Source: Mycobacterium sp. DL | GTDB lineage: Bacteria; Actinomycetota; Actinomycetes; Mycobacteriales; Mycobacteriaceae | DNA length: 64,000 nucleotides | Assembly: GCF_039729195.1 (NCBI RefSeq) | Contig: NZ_CP155796.1 | Span: 2,542,001-2,606,000 of the forward strand | Direction of reading: 5' to 3' | Shown: piece by piece, positions 28,592 to 38,524 of the stretch | How positions within the stretch are numbered: position 1 is the first letter of the stretch | Layout of the letters: the number at the start of each line of letters is the position of its first letter | Made by a program: the position numbers and the translations under genes | The notes under the pieces: generated by a model | What the model was told of the DNA's origin: nothing | Seen by the model: only the letters and a program-made list of their open reading frames with translations | Databases searched by the model: none

Positions 28592-29181
28592 GCCCGCGCA
28601 TCGGTGTTCTCGCGCTGCAAGGTGATACCCGCGAGCACCTCGCCGCGTTGCGTGCCGCCGGCGCCGACGCATCGACCGTGCGGCGTGCCGCCGAACTCGA
28701 CTCGGTTGACGCCCTGGTGATTCCGGGCGGCGAGTCCACCACGATGAGCCATCTGCTGCGTGTGTTCGAACTCCTCGAACCGTTGCGCACCCGACTGGCC
28801 GACGGTATGCCCGCCTACGGGTCGTGTGCCGGGATGATCCTGTTGGCCACCGAGATCCTCGACGCGGGCGTGCCCGGCCGTGACGCCACTCCGCTCAATG
28901 CAATCGATATGACCGTGCGCCGCAACGCTTTCGGCCGCCAGGTTGATTCCTTCGAGGATGACATCGATTTCGAGGGGCTCGATGGGCCCCTGCACGCGGT
29001 GTTCATCCGGGCACCGTGGGTGGAGCGTGTCGGTGCGGGCGTGGAAGTGCTCGCGCGGGCGGCCGGACATCCCGTCGCGGTGCGCCAGGGCCGCATGCTC
29101 GCGACGGCGTTTCATCCCGAGGTCACCGGCGACCGCCGCGTACACCAGTTGTTCGTCGAGATGGTCATCGACCGCGCCTGA
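28588..29181 (+). CDS. pdxT: Pyridoxal 5'-phosphate synthase glutaminase subunit PdxT
   Basis: 197 residues, class I amidotransferase. The landmarks are [18 protein letters not shown], nucleophile Cys in YGSCAGM, and His/Glu in FHPEVTGD. It releases ammonia from glutamine for PdxS. GTG 28588 overlaps the tesB stop (GTGA). The open frame upstream is a shadow of tesB. Confidence 0.95.
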   Translation: MSPRIGVLALQGDTREHLAALRAAGADASTVRRAAELDSVDALVIPGGESTTMSHLLRVFELLEPLRTRLADGMPAYGSCAGMILLATEILDAGVPGRDATPLNAIDMTVRRNAFGRQVDSFEDDIDFEGLDGPLHAVFIRAPWVERVGAGVEVLARAAGHPVAVRQGRMLATAFHPEVTGDRRVHQLFVEMVIDRA

Positions 29182-29186
29182 AATCT

Positions 29187-29768
29187 CTAGGACGGTGCGA
29201 TCGCCGCGATCAGGCTGTCGGTGAGGTCCTCGGCAGTCGTGTCCCATTTGTCGTTGCTGAGCAAGCCGCTCTGTTCCAGGCCGGCCGCACCGTGCGCGCC
29301 GGTCAGGAGGATGGCCGCGCACCGTTGGGCGTCCTGTTCGCCGACGACCGCGGTGACGATGACAATGAACTCATCGCACATGCGTTGCGCGGCCCGGACT
29401 ATCGCGGTTGGGTCCGATGCTGGGGTGGTGAACATCAGCTGGTATCGATAGGGCTGTTGGCGGCTGACCTCGATGACGCTGAGCAGGGCCGCGCGCAGCT
29501 TGTCGGCGGGTAGCAGCTGCGCGTCCGTCTGAAGGGCGTGCATGCGGTCACCGATGTGGTTCCAGCTCTCGGCAGCAACCGCCGTGAGCAAGCTCTCCTT
29601 GTTCGCGAAGTGCCGGTAGGGCGCACCGCGGCTGAGACCTGTACGCGCAGCTACCTCGCGCAGCGTCACGGCATCGGGGCCACCGCTGTCGAGCAGTTCG
29701 GCGGCATCCTCGAGCAGCGCGCGGCGTGTGGCGGCGGCTGATTCGATGCGGCTGACCATGCCCCCCAT
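29187..29768 (-). CDS. TetR-family repressor
   Basis: 193 residues. The N-terminal HTH is LREVAARTGLSRGAPYRHFANKESL; the C-terminal half is a typical ligand pocket. It converges on pdxT with a five-base gap and is divergent from the SDR gene. The start is ATG 29768 or ATG 29759, both next to a G-rich tract. Two copies of a palindromic site lie in the 41-base divergent gap, so it probably controls itself and the SDR gene. Confidence 0.88.
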   Translation of the reverse strand: MGGMVSRIESAAATRRALLEDAAELLDSGGPDAVTLREVAARTGLSRGAPYRHFANKESLLTAVAAESWNHIGDRMHALQTDAQLLPADKLRAALLSVIEVSRQQPYRYQLMFTTPASDPTAIVRAAQRMCDEFIVIVTAVVGEQDAQRCAAILLTGAHGAAGLEQSGLLSNDKWDTTAEDLTDSLIAAIAPS

Positions 29769-29773
29769 TTTAT

Positions 29774-29788
29774 GTTGACATTGTCATC
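29774..29788. promoter_or_regulatory. TetR operator, copy 1
   Basis: GTTGACATTGTCATC contains the palindrome TGACA-T-TGTCA. It covers the -35 TTGACA (29775-29780) of the SDR promoter. Confidence 0.65.
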
Positions 29789-29802
29789 TGTCAGCGTACC
29801 CT
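29775..29802 (+). promoter_or_regulatory. Promoter of the leaderless SDR transcript
   Basis: TTGACA (29775-29780), a 16-base spacer and TACCCT (29797-29802), followed by exactly seven bases and the ATG at 29810. This fits a sigma-A promoter whose transcript begins at the start codon. Confidence 0.65.
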
Positions 29803-29808
29803 CGTCGA

Positions 29809-29823
29809 GATGACAATGTCATC
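29809..29823. promoter_or_regulatory. TetR operator, copy 2, over the start codon
   Basis: GATGACAATGTCATC contains TGACA-A-TGTCA, the reverse complement of the core of copy 1. It spans the SDR start codon and predicted transcription start, so operator and coding sequence coincide. Confidence 0.65.
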
Positions 29824-30685
29824 TGAAATCCAGGAGATCGTCATCGTCACGGGTGCGTCGACCGGCATCGGCGCGGCGGCGGCACGTGAACTGGCCCGGC
29901 GGGGGTTTCATGTCCTTGCAGGTGTCCGCCGCGACCAGGACGCCGCTGCCATCCGGGGGCCGGATATCGAGCCGCTGATCCTCGACATCACCGAACCCGA
30001 CCACATCGAGGCGCTGGTCACTCGGGTGAACGGCGATCCGCAGCGCCGGGCAGTCCGGGCGCTGGTGAACAACGCCGCCGTCCAGGCCAACGTGCCGATC
30101 GAAGCCTTTGCGATCGACGAATGGCGACGCATGTTCGAGGTCAACCTCTTCGGCCAGATCGCCGTGATCCAGGCGCTGCTGCCTGCCCTCATGCGCAACA
30201 GGGGTCGCGTGGTGAACATCAGCTCCGTGGGCGGCAAGGTCGCGATGGCCACCTACGGTCCTTACGCGGCAACAAAATTCGCGCTCGAAGCCGTCAGCGA
30301 CTCGTTGCGACGCGAAGTCGCCGCGTTCGGTGTCAGCGTCGTCGTGATCGAACCGGGCGCCGTACGCACGGAAATGCTCGGCCGGGCGATCGCTACCGCC
30401 GGCGAGCTGGTGTCGGCGATGACGCCGGAACAGAGCCGGCGCTACGGTGATCTGGTGCACGCCGTGAACGCACAGGCTGTGTCGTCCACGAAGTCAGGGC
30501 TGCCCGCTGAGGCCGCGGCCAAGGTGATCGGCAAGGCGGTGACGACGCGCAAGCCGCGGACTCGGTACCCGGTCGGCCGCGAAGCCGCGATGATCCGCTG
30601 GCTGCCGTTCCTGCCCGATCGAATGCTCGACCGCGTCTTCGCCGCCGCTCTGCGTCCCCATTTTCCCGACGAAACCAACATCTGA
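29810..30685 (+). CDS. Short-chain dehydrogenase/reductase
   Basis: 291 residues, classical SDR. The cofactor motif TGASTGIGAAAARELA is followed by NNAAVQ, catalytic Ser in NISSVGGK, and the Y-x3-K motif in YGPYAATKFALEA. The C-terminal 70 residues suggest a membrane-associated steroid- or lipid-type SDR, but the substrate is unknown. ATG 29810 lies seven bases after a -10, so the mRNA is probably leaderless; the second ATG at 29816 is an alternative. Confidence 0.9.
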   Translation: MTMSSEIQEIVIVTGASTGIGAAAARELARRGFHVLAGVRRDQDAAAIRGPDIEPLILDITEPDHIEALVTRVNGDPQRRAVRALVNNAAVQANVPIEAFAIDEWRRMFEVNLFGQIAVIQALLPALMRNRGRVVNISSVGGKVAMATYGPYAATKFALEAVSDSLRREVAAFGVSVVVIEPGAVRTEMLGRAIATAGELVSAMTPEQSRRYGDLVHAVNAQAVSSTKSGLPAEAAAKVIGKAVTTRKPRTRYPVGREAAMIRWLPFLPDRMLDRVFAAALRPHFPDETNI

Positions 30686-30787
30686 GCGGAAAAGATCATG
30701 CGGGTCGTTGCCTTGACGCCACCATTGCGGGTGGTGACAGGGGCGTGACCCGCCATCACGGCGAATTCTACTTGTGCGTCAGTGAAT

Positions 30788-32008
30788 TCAGCGGATCGGC
30801 AGGCCGGTGATGGCGCGTGCCATCACCAGACGCTGGATCTCGCTGGTGCCCTCGAAGATGGTGAAGATCTTGGCGTCGCGGTGCATCCGCTCCACGGGGT
30901 AATCGCGGGTGTAGCCGTTGCCGCCGAGGATCTGGATCGCCTCGTCGGTGACGTAGACGGCGGTCTCGCTGGCCACCAGCTTGGCCATCGACCCCTCGGC
31001 CGAGGTGAACTCCTTGCCGTTGCGGGCCATCCAGCCGGCGCGATAGACCAGCATGCGGGCGGCGTCGATGCGCGCTTTCATGTCGGCCAGCTTGAACGCG
31101 ACCGCCTGGAACTCGCCGATCTTGCGTCCGAACTGCTCACGCTCGCAGGCATAGTCGCGGGCGTACTCGTAGGCGCCTCTGGCTACACCGACGGCCATCG
31201 CGCCGACCGTGGGCCTGGTCCGCTCGAAGGTCGCCATCGCGGCCTGCCCGGCGGCCTTCTTGCCGTCGCGGACCTTCGCGATGCGCGCGTCGAACTTCTC
31301 CTTGCCGCCGATGATGAGGCGGCCGGGGATGCGCACGTCCTCGAGCACCACCTCGGCGGTGTGGGAGGCGCGGATACCGTGCTTGAGGAACTTCTGGCCC
31401 TGGCTCAGCCCCTTGGTGCCCGGCGGGATGATGAACGACGCCTGACCGCGGGTGCCCAGCTCCGGGAAGACGGAGGCGACCACCACGTGGACGTTGGCGA
31501 TGCCGCCGTTGGTGGCCCATGTCTTGGTTCCGTTGAGGACCCACTCGTCGGTGGCCTCGTCGTACCGGGCGCGGGTGAGGATCGCGCCGACATCGGAGCC
31601 GGCGCCTGGTTCTGACGAGCAGAACGCCGCGACCTTGGGTTCGTCGATCGAGCCGAACATCTGCGGGACCCACTCGCCGACCTGTTCGGGAGTGCCGTTC
31701 GCGGCCACCGAGGCCGCGGCCAGGCCGGTGCCGAGGATGGCCAGCGCGATGCCGGCATCACCCCAGAACATCTCCTCGAAGACCACGATCATGCCCAGCC
31801 CGGAAGGTTCGGCGGTCTGCTCGGCGAACAACTCCATCGAGTAGAGGCCGACTTTGGCGGCCTCCTGGATGATGGGCCACGGCGTCTCTTCGCGTTCGTC
31901 CCATTCCGCGGCCGCGGGCCGGATCACGTCGGCGGCGAACTCGTGCACCCAGTCCCGGACGTGGATCAGGTCGGGGGACAGGTCGAGGGAAAACGTCATG
32001 GGCGGCAT
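30788..32008 (-). CDS. Acyl-CoA dehydrogenase
   Basis: About 406 residues. FAD/substrate motifs are clear: [16 protein letters not shown] in the middle domain and [37 protein letters not shown] at the end. It would introduce a 2,3 double bond into an acyl-CoA. The start is ATG 32008, one base after the upstream hydrolase stop, or ATG 31999 (MTFSLDLSP). Both leave the fold intact. It forms an operon with the S15-type hydrolase; the exact substrate is not readable. Confidence 0.9.
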   Translation of the reverse strand: MPPMTFSLDLSPDLIHVRDWVHEFAADVIRPAAAEWDEREETPWPIIQEAAKVGLYSMELFAEQTAEPSGLGMIVVFEEMFWGDAGIALAILGTGLAAASVAANGTPEQVGEWVPQMFGSIDEPKVAAFCSSEPGAGSDVGAILTRARYDEATDEWVLNGTKTWATNGGIANVHVVVASVFPELGTRGQASFIIPPGTKGLSQGQKFLKHGIRASHTAEVVLEDVRIPGRLIIGGKEKFDARIAKVRDGKKAAGQAAMATFERTRPTVGAMAVGVARGAYEYARDYACEREQFGRKIGEFQAVAFKLADMKARIDAARMLVYRAGWMARNGKEFTSAEGSMAKLVASETAVYVTDEAIQILGGNGYTRDYPVERMHRDAKIFTIFEGTSEIQRLVMARAITGLPIR

Positions 32009-32009
32009 C

Positions 32010-33788
32010 TTACTTCTCGGTAAGTTTGCTTTCGTCCACTGTGACCGAAAGAACACCTGCCTCTTCGCCGTTCAGTACCGGCAGCAGAAGCCGCGACGCC
32101 GAGTGAATGGTGTTCAGGCTGCTGGTTCCCACGCTCGCATGGCGGAAGTTCATGATCGCCGGAGTGCCCCGATTCTGATCGTCGCTGGTGAGTACGAGAC
32201 GGATCCGGTGGCCCGCCGAGAAGCGACGGGCGTTGGTGACCAACGGGATTCGATAGTCGACTTGTTCGCCGACGGGGACCGCGATGGCCCCGGTGCAGGG
32301 CAGCGCCGGAGCGCCGTCGCGGCTCGCGGCCTCGTCGATCGACCGCAGGCTCGCGCGAAGCCATCCGGCGGTGACGTCGACGACCTCGCCGTCGGGCGAC
32401 ACCTCTTGCAGCGTCGCCATCCAGGCGGTGTCCATCGCGGTTGCCGACGCCACCAGGCGCAGTTCGATGGGGCCGGCGACGTCGAGATCCCCGGCCAGTG
32501 CTTCCGATGTCCACGCAAGCATGGACAGCGGATCGATCGGGCTGGCCTTGGCGCGGTTGAGTCCGGCGCCGAGAGTGAGGTACTCGCGCGCCCCGGGCGG
32601 GCCTTCGACCTCGGAGAGTCCACCGTCGGCGCGCAAAGCCAGTCGGTGGTGGTGTGCATCCGGAGGCCAGCTCAGGCTGGTGCGCCAGTCGTCGGCGCCC
32701 GGCAGCACGTAGCGGATCGGCGGCCCATCCATGATCCCGGTGTCGACGCCCTTGAGCCAGTGGTCGTACCACGCGAGCGCCTCGGTGTGCAGGCTCTCCC
32801 ACGGCCAGGTCAGACCGAACTGTCCCAGTAGCGCCATCCGCACATTCGGGTTGTGCGCCAGGGCATCCCAGGCTGTGAACGTCGAAGGCAGGTGTAGCGG
32901 TACGTTCTCCCAATCGCAACCGAGGTAGACCGGTATTTCGATGTTGCGCAGCAGTGGCAGCAGGTTGCGGTCCTCCCACCACTCATCGCGCAGGGGATGT
33001 CGGACCATCGTCTCCAGCCACAGGTCATCCCAGGGATGCGGACTGTGCGGCAACTTGAGCAGCTCGCGCATCATCGTGACGGCCCCCTCGCCGTTCATGG
33101 TGGAGAACTTGCGGTGCAGCCTGGGGGTGTTGAGGATTCGTCGCGCCGCCGCAATGACCGGGTTGCGCCGCCAGAACGCGTCGCTGCGATCCGAGGTCAG
33201 CCCCATCATCGCCAGAAACGGCGTGATGAAGGTGGCGCTGGCCAGGCCGTGGTGGGAGGCGGCGTCGTAGAGATCGGCGGTCACCGCCACGGGAAAGATC
33301 GCCTCGAGGTGCGGCGGGCGCTCGACGGCCGCCTCCAACTGGGTCATCGCGAAGTAGCTGATGCCGATCATGCCGACGTGGCCGTCGCACCAGGGCTGCG
33401 CCGCCGCCCACTCGACCAGGTCGTACATGTCTTGACGTTCCTGCGGGTCGAAGAAGCCGAACGTACCGCCGGAGCCGCCGGTGCCTCGGACATTGGCGAT
33501 CACGTGCGTGTAGCCGCGCGGCACCCAGAAGTCGGTGGCGCCCGCCTCGATGAAACCGGCGGGTGCGCCGAGGTCCTGCATCTGACGGGGATAAGGCGAC
33601 GCCGCGATGAGCGCCGGAAATCTCCCGTTTGTGTCGGGACGGTGGATGTCGGCGAGCAGGGTGACCCCGTCGCGCATCGGCACCGCGACGTTGTCGACGC
33701 GTCGGATTCCGTACCGGGGTCGGCTGAGATTCCGGTAGTGCCGTCCCGTGGTCTGCGGGCCGTTGAGCTGGCGTTCGTGGCGCGGCAT
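32010..33788 (-). CDS. CocE/NonD (S15, X-Pro dipeptidyl-peptidase type) hydrolase
   Basis: 592 residues. The alpha/beta-hydrolase part has the nucleophile in [12 protein letters not shown] and the usual DVRG-like [11 protein letters not shown] oxyanion loop. The C-terminal 220 residues are the jelly-roll domain typical of CocE ([19 protein letters not shown]). It would hydrolyse an ester or amide; no signal peptide. Its stop lies one base before the acyl-CoA dehydrogenase ATG, so the two are probably coupled. Confidence 0.88.
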   Translation of the reverse strand: MPRHERQLNGPQTTGRHYRNLSRPRYGIRRVDNVAVPMRDGVTLLADIHRPDTNGRFPALIAASPYPRQMQDLGAPAGFIEAGATDFWVPRGYTHVIANVRGTGGSGGTFGFFDPQERQDMYDLVEWAAAQPWCDGHVGMIGISYFAMTQLEAAVERPPHLEAIFPVAVTADLYDAASHHGLASATFITPFLAMMGLTSDRSDAFWRRNPVIAAARRILNTPRLHRKFSTMNGEGAVTMMRELLKLPHSPHPWDDLWLETMVRHPLRDEWWEDRNLLPLLRNIEIPVYLGCDWENVPLHLPSTFTAWDALAHNPNVRMALLGQFGLTWPWESLHTEALAWYDHWLKGVDTGIMDGPPIRYVLPGADDWRTSLSWPPDAHHHRLALRADGGLSEVEGPPGAREYLTLGAGLNRAKASPIDPLSMLAWTSEALAGDLDVAGPIELRLVASATAMDTAWMATLQEVSPDGEVVDVTAGWLRASLRSIDEAASRDGAPALPCTGAIAVPVGEQVDYRIPLVTNARRFSAGHRIRLVLTSDDQNRGTPAIMNFRHASVGTSSLNTIHSASRLLLPVLNGEEAGVLSVTVDESKLTEK

Positions 33789-33915
33789 GGTCTCACGCTA
33801 CGACGCCGACCGATCGGCGACGACGAGATCGTCGATGCGGTCTCGGCCAACCCGCAGCACCACATTCCGCGCGATCTCAGGGCACCAACGTGACGTCGGC
33901 GCGGTGCGGTCCACG

Positions 33916-33921
33916 TAGACT
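33916..33921 (+). promoter_or_regulatory. Putative -10 box of yebC
   Basis: TAGACT, 41 bases before the yebC ATG. It lies in the 174-base gap between the divergent S15 hydrolase and yebC; the rest of the gap shows nothing distinctive. Confidence 0.4.
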
Positions 33922-33962
33922 CGTCGGGTTGCCACCGATCGAGATGAGCGAGGTAGTTCCGC

Positions 33963-34718
33963 ATGAGCGGCCATTCCAAGTGGGCCACCACAAAGCACCA
34001 GAAGGCCGTCAAGGACGCACGCCGCGGCAAGGAGTTCGCGCGGCTGATCAAGAACATCGAGGTGGCCGCCCGCACGGGCGGGGGTGACCCTGCCGGCAAC
34101 CCGACGCTGTACGACGCCATTCAGAAGGCCAAGAAGACGTCGGTGCCCAACGACAACATCGAGCGCGCCCGTAAGCGCGGCGCCGGTGAAGAGGCGGGCG
34201 GTGCGGATTGGCAGACGATCATGTACGAGGGTTACGGCCCCAACGGTGTCGCGGTCCTGATCGAATGCCTGACCGACAACCGCAACCGCGCTGCCGGTGA
34301 GGTCCGCGTGGCGATGACCCGCAACGGCGGCAACATGGCCGACCCCGGATCGGTGTCCTACCTTTTCTCCCGCAAGGGTGTGATCACGCTCGAGAAGAAC
34401 GGCCTCTCCGAGGACGACGTACTGACCGCGGTGCTCGAAGCCGGCGCCGAGGATGTCACCGATCTCGGCGATGGCTTCGAAATCGTCTGTGAGCCAACCG
34501 ATCTGGTTGCAGTGCGAACCGCGTTGCAGGACGCGGGCATCGACTACGACTCAGCCGACGCGGGATTCCAGCCGTCGGTGTCGGTGCCGGTCGACGTCGA
34601 GGGGGCCCGCAAGGTTCTCAAGTTGATCGATGCGCTCGAAGACAGCGACGACGTGCAGGACGTCTACACCAACATCGAAATCCCCGACGAGGTCGCCGCC
34701 GCCCTCGACGAGGACTGA
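33963..34718 (+). CDS. yebC: YebC/PmpR-family protein
   Basis: 251 residues, full length. It begins [20 protein letters not shown] and contains the conserved [19 protein letters not shown] segment, both family hallmarks. Members are described as transcriptional regulators or as translation factors helping ribosomes at proline stretches. The start has a GAGG site. It stands just before ruvCAB, as in many bacteria. Confidence 0.95.
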   Translation: MSGHSKWATTKHQKAVKDARRGKEFARLIKNIEVAARTGGGDPAGNPTLYDAIQKAKKTSVPNDNIERARKRGAGEEAGGADWQTIMYEGYGPNGVAVLIECLTDNRNRAAGEVRVAMTRNGGNMADPGSVSYLFSRKGVITLEKNGLSEDDVLTAVLEAGAEDVTDLGDGFEIVCEPTDLVAVRTALQDAGIDYDSADAGFQPSVSVPVDVEGARKVLKLIDALEDSDDVQDVYTNIEIPDEVAAALDED

Positions 34719-34750
34719 GGCGACCCGGCCAGATCGGAAGCGGTGCGGTC

Positions 34751-35095
34751 ATGGCGAAGGTGAAAGATCTCGACGGCACCACATGGATCGTGCGTCGCTG
34801 GTGGTGGCGGGCGATCCCGTGGGAGACCGGTTTCGCGACGCTGGACATGGTGATCCTGCTCGTCATGCTCCCGTTCATGGCGCTGTGGCCGTTCTGGCTG
34901 GTGGCGAAATGGCTGGGGATGCCGTGGACGATCGTGATCGAGCGCGACGGTGTGGAGGTCGACCGCGAGCGGGTACGCGGTTGGCGCAGGTCCGGTGAAC
35001 GGATCAGGGAATTGGCCGACTCGGCTCAGGCACGCGGGCAGGGCGACGACGGCGACCGACGGGACGTGGAGCAGACCGCCACCGAGCTCCACTGA
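34751..35095 (+). CDS. Small membrane protein, unknown function
   Basis: 114 residues: a Trp/Arg-rich N-terminus ([13 protein letters not shown]), two close hydrophobic segments at about 28-50, then a charged cytoplasmic tail with many Asp and Arg. It lies 32 bases after yebC on the same strand and 104 bases before ruvC. No family recognised. The coding frame is credible from codon usage and membrane pattern, but the ribosome site is weak. Confidence 0.65.
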   Translation: MAKVKDLDGTTWIVRRWWWRAIPWETGFATLDMVILLVMLPFMALWPFWLVAKWLGMPWTIVIERDGVEVDRERVRGWRRSGERIRELADSAQARGQGDDGDRRDVEQTATELH

Positions 35096-35162
35096 CGGAT
35101 CGGGAACTCCGTCGCGCCGCGATGGCCGCGTGTCCCTGCCCGTCGCTGTCGCAGGCAGAAGC

Positions 35163-35185
35163 TAAGCTCTCGAACAAATGTTCTG
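35163..35185 (+). promoter_or_regulatory. LexA box and -10 of the ruvCAB promoter
   Basis: TAAGCT (35163-35168) is a likely -10. TCGAACAAATGTTCTG (35170-35185) matches the mycobacterial SOS box pattern TCGAAC-N4-GTTC and covers the expected transcription start. LexA binding there would repress ruvCAB until DNA damage. Confidence 0.75.
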
Positions 35186-35199
35186 ACGAAGGGGCTGGC

Positions 35200-35799
35200 G
35201 TGCGGGTGATGGGAGTCGATCCCGGCTTGACGCGGTGTGGGCTGTCGGTCATCCAGAGCGGCAAGGGCCGACAGGTGATCGCACTCGACGTCGACGTCGT
35301 GCGCACCCCGGCTGAACAACCGCTGGCACACCGTCTGCTGTCGATCAGCGATGCCGTCGAACACTGGATGGACACCCACCGACCCGACGTGATCGCGATC
35401 GAGCGGGTGTTCGCCCATCAGAATGCCTCCACGGCGATGGGCACCGCCCAGGCTGCCGGGGTGATCGCGCTGGCCGCGGCCCGCCGCGACATCGACGTCC
35501 ACTTCCACACGCCCAGTGAGGTCAAGGCCGCCGTCACCGGCAACGGCCGTGCCGGTAAATCTCAGGTCACCGAGATGGTCACCAGAATCCTCACGCTGCA
35601 ACAGAAGCCGACGCCGGCGGATGCTGCCGACGCCCTGGCGCTGGCGATCTGTCACTGCTGGCGGGCACCGATGATCGCCCGGATGGCGGAGGCAGAGGCC
35701 ATGGCCGAAGCGCAGCGGCGCAAATATCAGGCCACCCTCAAAGCGGCGAAGACGGAGGCGAAGTCGGTGCCGGGCCGGATGTCTCGGAGCGCGACGTGA
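35200..35799 (+). CDS. ruvC: Holliday junction resolvase RuvC
   Basis: 199 residues. The acidic active site is visible: VDPGLTRCG (first Asp), AIERVF (Glu) and [12 protein letters not shown] (two Asp). It cuts Holliday junctions with RuvAB. GTG 35200 has AAGGGG eight bases upstream. A Lys/Ala-rich tail of about 25 residues follows the fold. The stop overlaps the ruvA start (GTGA). Confidence 0.96.
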   Translation: MRVMGVDPGLTRCGLSVIQSGKGRQVIALDVDVVRTPAEQPLAHRLLSISDAVEHWMDTHRPDVIAIERVFAHQNASTAMGTAQAAGVIALAAARRDIDVHFHTPSEVKAAVTGNGRAGKSQVTEMVTRILTLQQKPTPADAADALALAICHCWRAPMIARMAEAEAMAEAQRRKYQATLKAAKTEAKSVPGRMSRSAT

Positions 35800-36383
35800 T
35801 CGCCGCCGTTCGGGGTGAGGTCCTCGACATCGCCCTCGACCATGTGGTCATCGAGGCGGCCGGTGTCGGCTACAAGGTAATGGCGACCCCCGCAACGCTG
35901 GCCGCCCTGCGTCGCGGCGACGAAGCCCGGCTCATCACCGCGATGATCGTCCGCGAGGACTCGATGACGTTGTACGGCTTCGCCGATGCCGACGCCCGCA
36001 ACCTGTTCCTGACGCTGATCGGGGTGTCGGGGATCGGGCCGAGCATCGCACTCGGTGCGCTCGCGATGTACGACGGCCCCACGCTGCGGCAGGCGATCGG
36101 CGACGGTGACGTCACGGCACTGACCCGAATTCCCAAGGTGGGCAAGAAGACCGCGGAGCTGTTGGTGCTGACGCTGCGGGACAAGGTGGGGGTGGTGACC
36201 TCGACCGGCTTCACCGCGGTCGGTGGGCACAGCGTCCGCGGCCCGGTTGTGGAAGCGCTCGTCGGGCTCGGGTTCGCGCTCAAGCAAGCCGAGGAAGCCA
36301 CCGACAAGGTCCTCGCCGACGAACCCGACGCCACCCAGTCGAGCGCGTTGCGATCGGCGTTGTCGATGCTGGGCAGGAAGTGA
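35796..36383 (+). CDS. ruvA: Holliday junction helicase subunit RuvA
   Basis: 195 residues: N-terminal OB domain ([24 protein letters not shown]), helix-hairpin-helix region with [14 protein letters not shown] and [14 protein letters not shown], and C-terminal UBA-like domain that contacts RuvB. It binds the junction as a tetramer. GTG start overlaps ruvC; stop overlaps ruvB. Confidence 0.96.
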   Translation: MIAAVRGEVLDIALDHVVIEAAGVGYKVMATPATLAALRRGDEARLITAMIVREDSMTLYGFADADARNLFLTLIGVSGIGPSIALGALAMYDGPTLRQAIGDGDVTALTRIPKVGKKTAELLVLTLRDKVGVVTSTGFTAVGGHSVRGPVVEALVGLGFALKQAEEATDKVLADEPDATQSSALRSALSMLGRK

Positions 36384-37450
36384 TGGGTCGATTCGACGAG
36401 GAAGAGCACGAGGACACCACCGACCGTGAGGTGTCCGCGGCGCTGACGGTCGGCGAGGGTGACATCGACGCCAGCCTGCGGCCGCGCTCGCTGGGTGAGT
36501 TCATCGGTCAGCCGCGCGTCCGCGAGCAGCTGCAGCTGGTACTCGAGGGTGCCAAGAACCGCGGCGGCACTCCCGACCACATCCTGCTGTCCGGGCCGCC
36601 GGGTCTGGGGAAGACCTCGTTGGCGATGATCATCGCCGCCGAACTCGGCACCTCGCTGCGCGTCACGTCCGGACCCGCGCTGGAGCGCGCCGGGGATCTG
36701 GCGGCGATGCTGTCCAACCTCGTCGAGCACGACGTGCTGTTCATCGACGAGATCCACCGGATCGCGCGTCCCGCCGAGGAGATGCTCTACCTGGCGATGG
36801 AGGACTTCCGCGTCGACGTCGTGGTCGGGAAGGGTCCGGGCGCCACGTCGATCCCGTTGGAGGTCGCGCCGTTCACGCTGGTCGGCGCTACCACCCGATC
36901 GGGCGCGCTGACCGGCCCGCTGCGTGACCGGTTCGGGTTCACCGCGCACATGGACTTCTACGAGCCCGCCGAACTGGAGCGGGTGCTGGCGCGCTCGGCA
37001 GGCATCCTCGGCATCGAGCTGGGCTCGGACGCCGGATCCGAGATCGCCCGCCGTTCCCGGGGCACCCCGCGCATCGCCAACCGGTTACTGCGACGGGTGC
37101 GCGACTACGCCGAGGTGCGTGCCGACGGCATCATCACCCGCGACATCGCCAAGTACGCACTGGCCGTGTACGACGTCGACGAGTTGGGCCTCGACCGTCT
37201 CGACCGTGCGGTGCTCTCGGCGCTGACGCGCAGCTTCGCGGGCGGCCCGGTGGGGGTGTCGACGCTCGCGGTCGCGGTCGGGGAGGAAGCCGCCACCGTC
37301 GAGGAGGTGTGCGAGCCGTTCCTGGTGCGCGCCGGGATGATCGCGCGCACTCCGCGCGGGCGTGTCGCGACCGCACAGGCCTGGACCCACCTCGGTATGA
37401 CGCCGCCCAGTGGGGTGCCGGGTCTTGGGCAGACCGGCTTGTTCGAATGA
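36380..37450 (+). CDS. ruvB: Holliday junction helicase ATPase RuvB
   Basis: 356 residues. Walker [10 protein letters not shown] and Walker B FIDEIHR identify the AAA+ motor; [18 protein letters not shown] contains sensor 1 and the arginine finger region, and the C-terminal winged helix begins near residue 260. It drives branch migration. GTG 36380 overlaps the ruvA stop; the next codon is ATG and could equally be used. Confidence 0.96.
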   Translation: MMGRFDEEEHEDTTDREVSAALTVGEGDIDASLRPRSLGEFIGQPRVREQLQLVLEGAKNRGGTPDHILLSGPPGLGKTSLAMIIAAELGTSLRVTSGPALERAGDLAAMLSNLVEHDVLFIDEIHRIARPAEEMLYLAMEDFRVDVVVGKGPGATSIPLEVAPFTLVGATTRSGALTGPLRDRFGFTAHMDFYEPAELERVLARSAGILGIELGSDAGSEIARRSRGTPRIANRLLRRVRDYAEVRADGIITRDIAKYALAVYDVDELGLDRLDRAVLSALTRSFAGGPVGVSTLAVAVGEEAATVEEVCEPFLVRAGMIARTPRGRVATAQAWTHLGMTPPSGVPGLGQTGLFE

Positions 37451-37488
37451 CGTTGATGAGAAGAGGGTCAGAGACAGGGCTGGCGGCG

Positions 37489-37494
37489 TAGCCT
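37489..37494 (+). promoter_or_regulatory. -10 box of a probable leaderless lipoprotein-hydrolase transcript
   Basis: TAGCCT followed by seven bases and the GTG start at 37502, without a ribosome site in between. Confidence 0.5.
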
Positions 37495-37501
37495 CACCAG
37501 C

Positions 37502-38413
37502 GTGATCTGGCGCCGGTTCGGCGTGTTGACAGCGGTGCTCGTGGTCGCTGTGGGGTGTGCCCGCAGCACTGCCGATCCGGGCGCCGCGGTCCCGGGTGCG
37601 GTCGATATCGGTGAGGGACGCGCGTTGTTCCTGGACTGCCAGGGGTCGGGCTCGCCGACGGTGTTCATCATCCCCGGCATGGGTAGCTACGCCGAGGCCT
37701 GGAATTACGTCGTCCCACCTGACGATCCGACGTGGTCGTCGCCGTACGACGACATCGAGCGGGCGTCTTTGATTGCCAGTCCCGAGGCGGCCCAGCCGAC
37801 CGTCGCGCAGACGACGCGGGTCTGCGCCTATGACCGGCCCGACACCCGCCCCGACGGAGGGCAGCGGTCCACGCCGGTGCCGCAGCCCCACCACCTGCAG
37901 CAGGACGTCGACGACGTCATTGCGTTGATCGCCGCCGCGGGCCTGACGGGTCCGTTCGTGTTCGTCGCCCACTCGTACGGCGGCCTCGTGCTCGATCTGC
38001 TTGCGCGGCAGCATCCCGACCGGGTGTCGGGGCTGGTGTTCGTCGAACCCACATCGGAGTTCCTGCCCTCGATCGGGAGCCCGGCGCAGAACGACGCCTT
38101 CTACGTCAGTGGCCGCGAGGGGCGCGCGCCAAGCGAGAGCGTCTGGTTCGAGGACGCTTTCGCGGCGATCGAGGCTGCGCCGACGCTTCCCCGGGTGCCG
38201 GCGGTCGTCCTCAGCGCCGATCGGTTCCCGCCGCCCGAACAGCTCACGCCCGAGAACTACACGCAGGCTCAGATCCACCAGGCCAACAGCATGCTCGCCG
38301 CCGCGTTGGGCACCGGCAACGTCGTCGTCGAGGGCAGCGGGCACAACATGATGCTCTATCAACCGCAGGCAGTGGCGGACGCCGTCGTCACAATCGTCGA
38401 CCAGGTGCGCTGA
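37502..38413 (+). CDS. Lipoprotein alpha/beta-hydrolase
   Basis: 303 residues. A signal peptide ends in VVAVGC (Cys19), a fair lipobox, so the protein is probably lipid-anchored outside the membrane. Hydrolase features are IIPGMGSYAEAW, the nucleophile in AHSYGG and a late GSGHNMM histidine. A region rich in Pro and Asp before residue 130 may form a lid. It starts 51 bases after ruvB but has its own leaderless-type -10. Substrate unknown. Confidence 0.82.
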   Translation: MIWRRFGVLTAVLVVAVGCARSTADPGAAVPGAVDIGEGRALFLDCQGSGSPTVFIIPGMGSYAEAWNYVVPPDDPTWSSPYDDIERASLIASPEAAQPTVAQTTRVCAYDRPDTRPDGGQRSTPVPQPHHLQQDVDDVIALIAAAGLTGPFVFVAHSYGGLVLDLLARQHPDRVSGLVFVEPTSEFLPSIGSPAQNDAFYVSGREGRAPSESVWFEDAFAAIEAAPTLPRVPAVVLSADRFPPPEQLTPENYTQAQIHQANSMLAAALGTGNVVVEGSGHNMMLYQPQAVADAVVTIVDQVR

Positions 38414-38524
38414 GGCTACCCGCGCTGCGCACGGTAGCCCGGTCTCAACCCGGTAACCATCCGTACGTTGCCGTTTGGTCGACGGGTGCTCGGGTACCCC
38501 GCACACCACGACCGAGGAGGCACA

